Assembly (NCBI GenBank): GCA_022711435.1
Contig: JAKLFB010000012.1
Span: 1 to 64,000, forward strand
Length of the DNA: 64,000 nucleotides
DNA from: Verrucomicrobiota bacterium
Lineage (GTDB): Bacteria > Verrucomicrobiota > Verrucomicrobiia > Limisphaerales > UBA1319
Reading direction: 5' to 3'
Each line of letters begins with the position of its first letter. Position 1 is the stretch's first letter. This document shows, one piece after another, positions 55,997 through 64,000 of the stretch. The notes below the pieces were generated by a model. That model was not told the DNA's origin, made no database searches, and saw nothing but the letters and a program-made list of their open reading frames with translations. Both the position numbers and the translations under genes were made by a program.

Positions 55997-57925
55997 TCAG
56001 GGCGGCCCCCGGCCCGCGGAGCGCGACAGCGCAGCTTTGGCCGGCGCGCAGTCGGGATCCACGCGCAGCGCCAGCTGGTACTGCTGGATTGCCTCGCCAT
56101 GCCGGCCTTGGTCCTCGAGGGCCCGCGCCATCACCAGGTGCAGAGCGGGGTAGACCGGCATGAAGCGGATCGCGAGGGCGATCTCCGAGGAGGCGCCGGC
56201 CTTGTCCCCGAAATCGCGCAGCAAGGACCCGAAATTGAAGCGCAGCTGCCAATCCTCGGGGCGTCGCGCCGTGGCCGATCGATACACGGCCACCACGCGC
56301 GGGAAACCGCCGGTCTGTTGAAAGCGCTGCCCGCGGCGCTCGAGCTCCTGTTCGACGCGCGCCTGCCGGCTGGCGTGCTCGATCTGGTCCAGAAATGGAG
56401 GCCCGGCGGTCAGGCGCGCCATGGCCGCCGCGACGCCGATTTCGTCCCATTCCGTGAAAGCGAGCGCGTCGGCGCATTCCTGGCGCGAGGGGATCGGCGG
56501 CGGCTCGCCAGCAGGGGGAGGCGAGCTCGCCAGGTTCAGGGCCCGCGCCACCAGCGGGAAAAAGAGCCGCGCGAGCAAGTAGTCGCCTTCGAAGTTCAGG
56601 TGCACATGCTCGTGAAAAAACCGGTTCCCCGGCCCGCCCGCATCGGGACCAGCCGCTTGCGCGAAGCTGCGTTCGGCGTCGAGCAGGATAACCCCGGGAT
56701 CGCGCCGGGATGCGGCGGTGTCGCGGATGATCTGGTTGATGCGGCGGTCGGCCCGGAATTGGAGGGCGTCCCAATCCCGCGCGAGCGAAAAGTGCTCCGC
56801 GGCGGCCTCGCGCTGGCCCGCGGCCAGCTCGCAACGCGCCAGCCGAAAGTGCAGCTCGGCGAAATGGCCGTCCACGCGAACGGCTTCGCGGTGGCGGGCG
56901 AGCGCGTCGGCGAGCCGGCCTTCCGCCTCGGCGTTCGCGCCCTGCGCAAAAGCCGACTGCCAGGCGGCGAGCTCCGCCGGGGCCAGCCCCGTGCGGTGCA
57001 GCGAGGCCAGCGGCGGAAAGTCCGACAAATTCACCGCCACCGTCGAGACAATCACTGGAGCGCCGGATGCGCGGATCGCGCGGCAGATCTCTTCCAGATT
57101 GGCGCGGAAATTGTCGTAGACAGCCTGGCGCCGCGGATCGTCGGCCGCCAGCCGCTTGCGCCGGAAGAAGTCCATGTCTTGCCCGGATCGCCGGGGCGGG
57201 GCGGCCTGGAGCGCCCGGACCAGGCGGTCTCCCAGTTGGACCAGCCTGGCGCCCTTCATCCACTGCGTGAAGCGCAGCAGCCCCAAATACGGGGTGAGGT
57301 TGAGCCTTTCCGGATCGGGCGCGTGGATGCTGATCGTTTCGTTGTTGCCCAGATACACCAGGCAAAGATCCGGCCCAAGCCGGGCGCACTCGCGGGCGAT
57401 CGGCAGCACCGCGTGTGAATTGATGCCGCGCATGGCCACATTGACTACCTCGAAGCGCCAGTCGGGGAACTGCTGGCTCAACATGACCTCGAGAATCCGG
57501 CTGAATCCGAAGGCCGGCGAGGGCGCGCCCTGCGCCGCGGATTCCCCCAGGATGAAGATCCGCGCCTGCCCCGCAGGCTTTTGCGCCGTGATCACGAGCG
57601 GATACGGCTGCGTCGCCGTCTGGCGCGGCATGAACTGCCAGCCGAAGCACCGATTGGAGGCGAGCATCCGGCCGTCGTCCAGCGGCACGAAGAAGCTCGT
57701 GCGATGACCATACCCGGCCAACCGCAGCCCCACCTCCAGCACGCCGAGCACCAGCACCGGTCCCGCAACGGCCAGGAGAGCGCGGACCAAGTTCCGTCTC
57801 CAGCCCGGGTGCGCTCGATGCGCAACCACCTGCCCCTCAGCCAAATCGGGGCTGGCTGCCAACCTTGCAGGGCCGGCTGCAGGCCCATCGGATGGACGGT
57901 TGGCATGGCGTCGCCTTCTGGACAC
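55997..57925 (-). CDS. SGNH-hydrolase-like and TPR protein, paralogue of 17385-19961
   Basis: 642 residues. Membrane helix about 47-66, then an SGNH-like domain with IFILGESAAQG (Ser129), YLGNNETISI and HEHVHLNFEGDYLLA in block V, again with Glu where DxxH has Asp. One TPR-like pair is inserted in the hydrolase domain (AFAQGANAEAEGRLADALAR). The C-terminal TPR array is shorter than in the paralogue, about two to three repeats. The conserved domain plan and the shared Glu change suggest a real subfamily. It is divergent from the LamG exoprotein gene. Confidence 0.78.
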   Translation of the reverse strand: MSRRRRHANRPSDGPAAGPARLAASPDLAEGQVVAHRAHPGWRRNLVRALLAVAGPVLVLGVLEVGLRLAGYGHRTSFFVPLDDGRMLASNRCFGWQFMPRQTATQPYPLVITAQKPAGQARIFILGESAAQGAPSPAFGFSRILEVMLSQQFPDWRFEVVNVAMRGINSHAVLPIARECARLGPDLCLVYLGNNETISIHAPDPERLNLTPYLGLLRFTQWMKGARLVQLGDRLVRALQAAPPRRSGQDMDFFRRKRLAADDPRRQAVYDNFRANLEEICRAIRASGAPVIVSTVAVNLSDFPPLASLHRTGLAPAELAAWQSAFAQGANAEAEGRLADALARHREAVRVDGHFAELHFRLARCELAAGQREAAAEHFSLARDWDALQFRADRRINQIIRDTAASRRDPGVILLDAERSFAQAAGPDAGGPGNRFFHEHVHLNFEGDYLLARLFFPLVARALNLASSPPPAGEPPPIPSRQECADALAFTEWDEIGVAAAMARLTAGPPFLDQIEHASRQARVEQELERRGQRFQQTGGFPRVVAVYRSATARRPEDWQLRFNFGSLLRDFGDKAGASSEIALAIRFMPVYPALHLVMARALEDQGRHGEAIQQYQLALRVDPDCAPAKAALSRSAGRGPP

Positions 57926-58083
57926 GAGCTACATTTGCCAGATGCCCCCGCCCTGGAAAAGCGAATTTCTCGCGCATTAATCCTTGGCGTTCGTGGCAGG
58001 CAAGGGGTAGGATCGTCGCGCAGCCTGTAAAAATAACCGCAACAAAACAAGTTCCACAGAACGATAGCGAAAAGCCGTACTTT

Positions 58084-61000
58084 ATGAGCACAAACAAACA
58101 CGTCGGGAGATTTCTTCCCGCACTGGCCGCGCTCGTGGCGCTCGGCAGCGGGGCCATCTGCGCCCATGCCGACTACGCCTCGACCGTCCTGGCCAACGGC
58201 CCCATCGGCTACTGGCGCCTGAACGAAACAACGACCGCAGCCGCATGGGACGTCGCCAAAAACAGCGGCTCCTTGGGTTCGCTGGCCCAGGGCGAATACG
58301 TCCCCGGAGCCACCCATCCCGTCCCCGGCATCCCCGGAGCCGGATCGGACACCGCCGCCAACTTCCCCAACGCCAACGGCGGCTCAGGCGGCGTCGCTTG
58401 AGTCAGAGTCCCCCACATCCCGGAACTGAACTCGAACGCGCCGTTCTCGATCGAGTTCTGGGCCCGGCCCGCCAATCTCAACGACATCGCCTGCCCGGCG
58501 TGCTCGGTGGATTTCAATATCACACCACGCAAAGGATGGTTGTTCTATCAAGGGAATACCGGCCTCAACAATGCCAACGGTTGGATGTTCCGCGCCTATC
58601 GCGCGGATGCGGCTGTCGTCAGGACCGCCGGGGTGGACCTGGCATTGGATCCGGCCCAGTGGTATCACCTTGTCGGCGTTTATGATGGCGCCAACGTCAA
58701 GCTGTATGTGAACGGCGCGCTGGCGGCCTCCACGCCCATGGGAGGCCCTTACGCCCCCACCACTCCCATCATTCCGCTGACCTTCGGCTCCCGCGCCGAC
58801 GGCGCCTCGGGGAATTACGGCTGGGGCGGGGATATCGACGAGGCGGCCTACTACGGTGCGGCGCTCAGCGATGCCCGGATCCTGGCTCATTACCAGGCCG
58901 GCAGCAGCTTGGCGCCCACGACCCCCTACTCTCAAGTCGTGCTGGCCGACTCGCCCTTGGGCTACTGGCGGATGAACGAGCCTTATTACACGGCGCCCGA
59001 TCCAAGCACTTACCCCGTCGCCGCCAACAGCGGCACTGCAGGCGATGCATTGGTTGGCCTCTACAATCTGGGCATGGAGTTCACGGCGGGCCCAGCCTAC
59101 ACGGGTTTCGGAGCCAACAACCGCGCAGGCAGGCTCTGGAGCGTGGTCTCGGGAGGCGTGGGAACCGCGGCCACATTGAACGACCTTGCTCAGTTCACCA
59201 TGATGGGCTGGATCCAGCGCGGCGTGGGCCACTCGACTCGGGGCGGCTATTTCGGCCAAAACGACCTGATCGAGTTCGGCGATGCCGATAGCGGGACCAA
59301 CATCGAGCTCTGGAGCAGCGCAGGCGGCCAGATCAAAATCCCTTATCCTTTCAAGGACAACGACTGGGGATTCCTCGCGCTGGTGGGAGACGGCACAAAG
59401 ATGACGCTTTACGCAAATGGTGTTCCTGTCGCCTCCCGGCCCGCCACCGTGACCACTTACGGCAACAGCGGCTACTTCTTCAACATCGCCGGCGGGGGTA
59501 TCTTCAATGCCACAGGCGACTTCTTCTATGGAAACGTGGATGAAGTGGCCATCTTCGATAAAGCCCTCACCGACCAGCAGATCATGGACCTGTTCCTCTC
59601 GGCAAACGTGCCGCCGTGGATCACCCGGCAGCCGGCCGCGCCTGCGCGCGACATCTTCGCCGGCAACATCGTGACGCTGAGCGTCGTCGCCGATGGCAAC
59701 CCGCCGCTCTCCTACCAGTGGCGCAAGGGCGATGTCGAGCTCATCGGCCAGACCTCGACCACTCTCGCCTTCGACAGCATTACGGAAGCCGACAGCGGTG
59801 TCTACGACGTCGTCATCCGCAACAATTACGGCTCGATCGCGAGCGCCAAGGTCACGCTGGCCGTCAAGCCCGCCGAGACGAACCCGCCGACAATCCTCCA
59901 CGCCGCCGGGAATCAAACATTCAACGCAGTACGCGTCTGGTTCTCCGAGCCGCTCGATCCCGTGTCCGCCCAGAAAGCCGAGAACTACAAGCTCTCCGGC
60001 GAGCTCGTGGTTTCTTCCGCGACCCTTTCCGCTCCGGCAGGCAACCCGGGCGACAACATTGTGGATCTGGTGACTTCGATGCAAACCCCGGGCCAGGTCT
60101 ACACCCTGACCGTTAATGACGTGAAGGACCAGGTCTTCCCGGCCAACACGATCGCGGCGGGCACCGCCGTCCAGTTCTCCAGTTGCATGCTCAGCCCTGG
60201 CGTTCTCCGGTTTGAAGTCTGGAACGGGCTCTCGACCAGCGACAACTCGATCGCCAACACGCTGCTAAGCGACCCGCGCTTCCCCGGCTCGCCGGACGCG
60301 GTCACCTTCACCACGGCCTTCTCGAGCCGTCCGGTCTACCCCACCGACAGCCACGAAGGCTACGGCGGCAAAATGTCGGGGCTCCTCGTTCCGACCAAGA
60401 CGGCCGACTACCGGTTCTTCCTGGCCAGCGACGACTCCTCGCGGCTCTACCTGAGCACCAACGCCGACGCGGCCAACAAGACCCTCATCGCCGAGGAGGT
60501 CGGCTGCTGCGTCGGGTTCCTCCAGCCCGATCCAGCCCAGGGCGATGCGTGGCACAATAACGGAGCCGGCATGGGCCAGACCACGCTGACCCCCATCCAC
60601 CTCGTGGCCGGCCAGCAGTATTATATCGAGGCCATCTGGAAGGAAGGCACCGGAGGCGACTACTGCAACGTCGCCTGGCGCGAGGAAACAGACGCCACCC
60701 CCGCCAATCAGCTGTCGTCGATCCCGGGCCAGTACCTCGCCACCGTGGTCGATCCGAATGTCGACATGGCCTTTGCCCAGCAACCGGTCAGCCAGATCGG
60801 GACTCCCGCCTCCACCGCGGTCGAGATCTCCTCTCAGAACTTCAGCGCAGGCGACGGCGGCTACACCGTCATCAACACCGACCCGGCGCCTCCGGGGCCG
60901 TGGTACTGGAACGGCACTACGTGGCTCGCCGATGGCGGCGAGTCCGATTGCACCGGCCCTTACAACTCCCAGCTCAACAGCCCGACGAACACCTTGAGCC

Positions 61001-61779
61001 AGAACGGCACGCTCATGCTCACCTTCAACCACCGCTACTCGTTCGAGCCCGACCTCTGGGATGCCGGGCAGGTCCGGGTCAGCGTCAACGGCGGCGCCTT
61101 CACCCTGGTGCCGGCCCAGAACTTCATCACCAACGGCTACGCCGAGGGGCTCATCGTCGGCAACGGCATCGCCAAGGACCAGCGGGCGTTCAACGCAAAT
61201 TCGCCCGGCTATGCATCGGGCGCGTTCATCACGAGCAAGGCGATCCTGGGCACCTTCACCACCAACGACCAGGTCGTCGTGCAGTTCGTGGGGGCGTGGG
61301 ACGACTGCGCCACCGCCAGCGCGCCCAGCTGGGAGATCCAGAGCGTCAAGCTGGACCTCATGGTGGGGGCGGAGCCGTCCACGTTCACCGCCGAAGCGGT
61401 GGCCCAGCGGCGAGGCGAGCCGGTCGAGCTCCGCTACCAATGGCAGCGCGATGACGGCGCCGGATGGGTCAACATCCCGGAGGCCACCACCGCCAGCTTC
61501 CAGATCACCCCAACCCCGGTGGATATGAATGCGTCCTTCCGCCTCGTGGTGACTGCCTACGGGATTCCCGGCAAGGTCATCTACAGCGACGTCGTGAAGC
61601 TGGCGGCCACGCCCACGATCTCCATCTCGAGATCGGACACCGGGATCGCCGTCAGCTACATCGGAACGCTCGAATCCGCCACCGCGGTCGACGGCGCTTT
61701 CACACCCGTCCAGGGCGCACAGAATCCGCACCTGATCGCGAATCCGACAGGGACGATGTTCTTCCGCAGCGTGAAGTAA
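58084..61779 (+). pseudogene. Secreted LamG/Ig/PA14 protein interrupted by an in-frame TGA
   Basis: The frame encodes about 1,230 residues: signal peptide (GRFLPALAALVALGSGAICA), two LamG/concanavalin-like domains (about 25-280 and 285-510), an Ig-like domain (WITRQPAAPARDIFAGNIVT …), an SbsA-type domain, a PA14-like domain (about 700-890) and beta domains to the end. Codon 106 is TGA (58399-58401), in the middle of the first LamG domain; the same frame then continues cleanly (VRVPHIPELNSNAPFSIEFW). This suggests a nonsense mutation, sequencing error or readthrough. Downstream translation could restart near 58507. A strong terminator follows. Confidence 0.8.
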
Positions 61780-61825
61780 CATAGCGCGCCCCCTGGCGGA
61801 GGTCCGCCGGGTCCGGGCCAACTCG

Positions 61826-61858
61826 AGACCGGGAAGGCATCCTTCCCGGTCTTTTCGT
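61826..61858 (+). terminator. Intrinsic terminator
   Basis: A perfect 12-bp stem (AGACCGGGAAGG / CCTTCCCGGTCT) with the 3-nt loop CAT runs from 61826 to 61852 and is followed by a T-rich tail (TTTTCGTTTT, starting inside the stem). It lies 47 bp after the stop of the LamG/PA14 frame and clearly ends that transcript. It separates it from mtnP. Confidence 0.92.
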
Positions 61859-62038
61859 TTTCATGGCCTCCCGAAGTCCGGACCCGCCCGCGTCCCGCGC
61901 CACGGCCGACAGTTTATCTTGCCTGGCGCGGGCGGGTGTGGCTGTAATACAGCGTTCGCAACGCCGGGGGACACGGTCCACGGGAAGAGGGCGGTGTGCG
62001 CCTCCCAGCCGGCTTTCGGGCGCCGCGAATCATACCGC

Positions 62039-62911
62039 ATGCGATCGGAACAACCCGCCGCCATCGGCATCATCGGGGGCACCGGCCTCTACGAGATGGA
62101 AGGATTCACTCGGCGCCGATGGGTGCGCGTGCGAACCCCGTTCGGCGCGCCTTCGGATGAGTGCCTCACGGGCGAGCTGGCGGGACGCCGGGTGGTTTTT
62201 TTGCCCCGCCACGGGCGCGGGCACCGTCTGCTGCCCAGCGAGATCAACCACCGGGCCAACATCTACGCCCTGAAGAAGCTCGGGGTCGCATGGATCCTGA
62301 GCGTCAGCGCGGTCGGCTCGCTCCAGGAGCGATACCGGCCGCGCGATCTCGTCCTGCCCGACCAGTTCTTCGACAAGACCAAGAAGGCCGGGGAGCACAC
62401 CTTTTTCGGGCGCGGCATCGTGGCGCACATCTCCTTTGCCCATCCGGTGTGCGAGGATCTGCGGCGGCTGGCGCTGGAGGGCGCGCGAGCGGCCGGCGCC
62501 CGCGTGCACGACGGCGGCGTCTACGTCAACATGGAAGGCCCGGCGTTCAGCACCCGGGCCGAATCCATCTGGCACCGGGCCCAGGGCTTCGCCGTCATCG
62601 GGATGACCAACCTGGGAGAAGCCCGTTGCGCCCGCGAGGCCCAGATCGCCTACGCGACCATTGCCCTGGTGACCGACTACGACAGCTGGCATCCCGAGGA
62701 GGCCCACGTGAGCGTCGATCTCGTCGTGGCCAACCTCCGCCAAAACGCCGAGCGCGCCCAGCAGGTCATCCGCCTCACCATCCCCGCCATCCCCGACAAG
62801 CCCGGCTGCGCCTGCCATCGCGCCCTCGATCATGCCCTGCTCACCGAGCCGCGCCGCTGGCCCGCAGCCACCCGAAAAGCCCTGGCCCTCCTGCTCAAAC
62901 CCCATGCCTAG
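62039..62911 (+). CDS. mtnP: S-methyl-5'-thioadenosine phosphorylase
   Basis: 290 residues of the PNP/MTAP family 2. It splits methylthioadenosine with phosphate into adenine and methylthioribose-1-phosphate, feeding methionine salvage. Motifs: IGIIGGTGLYEMEGF, FLPRHGRGHRLLPSEINHRA, ILSVSAVGSLQ, CEDLRR, VYVNMEGPAFSTRAES and GMTNLGEARCAREAQIAYAT. The purine-site ending TDYDSWHPEE points to adenine specificity rather than hypoxanthine/guanine. The start at 62039 follows the conserved N-terminus. Its stop overlaps the next start by 8 bp. Confidence 0.92.
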   Translation: MRSEQPAAIGIIGGTGLYEMEGFTRRRWVRVRTPFGAPSDECLTGELAGRRVVFLPRHGRGHRLLPSEINHRANIYALKKLGVAWILSVSAVGSLQERYRPRDLVLPDQFFDKTKKAGEHTFFGRGIVAHISFAHPVCEDLRRLALEGARAAGARVHDGGVYVNMEGPAFSTRAESIWHRAQGFAVIGMTNLGEARCAREAQIAYATIALVTDYDSWHPEEAHVSVDLVVANLRQNAERAQQVIRLTIPAIPDKPGCACHRALDHALLTEPRRWPAATRKALALLLKPHA

Positions 62912-63989
62912 CCGCCCGGGAATCCGTTCGGAGCGCCTGGCCGCGCAGGATGCTTTCTGGCGCGGCAGCGGCCCCAGCCTGATCCTGATCCCCCCTGCCC
63001 AGCAGGATCTCTACGACCTGGACAACTACCCGGCGAAGTTCCGCAGCCCCCGCCTGATGTGGGAGTCGGAGATCCGCCGGGCCGAGCCGCTCATCGGCTG
63101 GCCGACCGACGGCCTGCCCACGGTGCGTCCCAACCTGGGGGTGATTTTCGTGCCGGCCATGGCCGGCCTCGGCTACCGCCTGCCCGAGGGATCGATGCCC
63201 TGGCCCGGCGAACCCCTCGAGCGCGAGGCCATCCGCGCCGCGCTCGGCGCGGACATTCGCCGCTCGGAAACCATGCGCCTGGCGGAGGAGTTCTATGCCA
63301 TCCATCGCCAGTCCGGCATGGACGAGGTGGCCGCCTACCACGCCGACACGCAGGGCGTGTTCGACATCGCGCATCTGCTGAATGGATCGGCGATCTTCTA
63401 CGATCTGGCCGATCCGGGCCAGGCCGAGTGGATCGAGGAGCTCCTCGGCATCAGCCTCGAGCTCTATCTCCGAGCCACGCGCCAGCTCAAAGCGTTCCTC
63501 GGCGAGCCCGATCGCTCGATGATCCATGGCCACGGGACCAGCCAGGGCGTCTGGTTCACCGCCGCCGGCGCCCGCCTCGCCGAGGACACCGCCACCCTCC
63601 TCTCGCCCGCCATGATCGACCGCTGGATCCTGCCCGTCCTCGAGCGCGCCGCCGCGCCGTTCGGGGGCGTGTTCGTCCATTTTTGCGGCCGGCACCCGGC
63701 GCTGCTCGAGCGGCTCTGCGCGCTCGATGCGGTCCGCGCCATCGACCTCGGCAACCCCGAACAGTATGACTCCCGATGGGTTCTCGAGCGTTGCGCGCGG
63801 ACGCGCACGGTCCTTTACAGCCGGCTGGCAGCCGAAGCCGGCGAGACCTGGGAGCATTATGCGCAGCGCCTGGCCGGGCTCGTCCGCGAGACGGGCGCCC
63901 GCGTCATTCTCCGCCCGGTCGTCTTCCCCCGAGAACGCGCCGAGTGCGCCGCCATGCGGGATCTTTGGCACGAATGGACGCAATGCTGA
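62904..63989 (+). CDS. URO-D-like (uroporphyrinogen decarboxylase fold) protein
   Basis: 361 residues with the TIM-barrel pattern of URO-D/MtaA/CmuA methyltransferase relatives (WPTDGLPTVRPNLGVIFVPA at the N-terminus, YHADTQGVFDIAHLLNGSAI and HGHGTSQGVWFTAAGARLAE in the middle, GGVFVHFCGRHPALLERLCA near the end). HFCGRHP, with a Cys and His, resembles the zinc-binding HxCG of corrinoid methyltransferases more than true HemE. It starts inside the last codons of mtnP (8-bp overlap), so the two are co-expressed; a role in methyl or sulfur-compound metabolism is possible. AGGAGGGGAG at 63991-64000 hints at another gene just past the window edge. Confidence 0.72.
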   Translation: MPSRPGIRSERLAAQDAFWRGSGPSLILIPPAQQDLYDLDNYPAKFRSPRLMWESEIRRAEPLIGWPTDGLPTVRPNLGVIFVPAMAGLGYRLPEGSMPWPGEPLEREAIRAALGADIRRSETMRLAEEFYAIHRQSGMDEVAAYHADTQGVFDIAHLLNGSAIFYDLADPGQAEWIEELLGISLELYLRATRQLKAFLGEPDRSMIHGHGTSQGVWFTAAGARLAEDTATLLSPAMIDRWILPVLERAAAPFGGVFVHFCGRHPALLERLCALDAVRAIDLGNPEQYDSRWVLERCARTRTVLYSRLAAEAGETWEHYAQRLAGLVRETGARVILRPVVFPRERAECAAMRDLWHEWTQC

Positions 63990-64000
63990 CAGGAGGGGAG

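Noticed and set aside
55008..57650. 880-residue minus-strand frame overlapping the sigma partner and the SGNH/TPR gene
   Set aside because: It is a shifted frame of the real genes, with no recognisable domain.
58399..58401. Selenocysteine reading of the in-frame TGA
   Set aside because: The position is in a LamG beta-sandwich where no redox Cys/Sec is expected, and I saw no SECIS-like hairpin or selenoprotein context.

Overview
The window looks like chromosomal DNA of a GC-rich Verrucomicrobiota bacterium, most likely Limisphaerales/Pedosphaera-like. This rests on gene content: a pseudopilin with the [20 protein letters not shown] leader, giant secreted CotH/lamin-tail-domain proteins, LamG/PA14/Ig mosaic exoproteins, a sulfatase, a sialidase, a twin-arginine Gfo/Idh/MocA oxidoreductase, and the common C-terminal 'YxLExTxDLxxxxW…yYRl' tail. 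No rRNA or other species-level marker is present, so the taxon is an inference.

Positions 1 to about 7,340 read as accessory DNA, an integrated and partly decayed island. It ends at a tRNA-Thr(TGT) gene (7337-7411, minus) with a truncated tyrosine-recombinase fragment beside the tRNA 3' end. A second att-like relic, a copy of the 3' end of a tRNA-Gly gene, lies at 6682-6705. Inside are a ribbon-helix-helix (RHH) protein plus MFS transporter pair behind two identical palindromes; a nickel-linked divergent cluster (FmdE-like exported protein, then in the other direction a novel secreted protein, a pseudopilin and NikR); an arylsulfatase C-terminal relic; and a three-gene minus-strand operon linked by ATGA overlaps. 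A GTGTTAC-N14-GTAACAC element sits in the divergent nickel promoter region.

From 7.4 to 28.8 kb the genes are mostly core: YdcF-like protein, purB, oxidoreductase, HEAT-repeat protein, a MITE, sialidase, endonuclease V, thrC and an SGNH/TPR protein. These are followed by a biotin-dependent sodium-pump decarboxylase module (beta, gamma, alpha subunits) with its own biotin ligase, then family-4 uracil-DNA glycosylase, proC, an AI-2E/PerM family transporter and an SRPBCC-epimerase fusion.

From 28.8 to 43.6 kb the minus strand carries three abutting or overlapping secreted-protein genes: CotH/lamin-tail protein, beta-helix protein, CotH/lamin-tail protein. They form about 14.8 kb of one apparent transcription unit and are one of the two most interesting systems here; the nickel cluster is the other.

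From 43.7 to 64 kb: exported glutathione peroxidase, gap, a zinc-ribbon coiled-coil protein, a DUF1573-rhodanese-MauE/DoxX operon divergent from a MacB-type permease, a sulfatase and an EamA transporter, a sugar isomerase-like TIM barrel, an ECF sigma factor with a membrane-anchored partner, a second SGNH/TPR paralogue, a LamG/PA14 exoprotein interrupted by an in-frame TGA and closed by a strong terminator, mtnP, and a URO-D-like methyltransferase. All calls come from reading the sequence; no database search was run.
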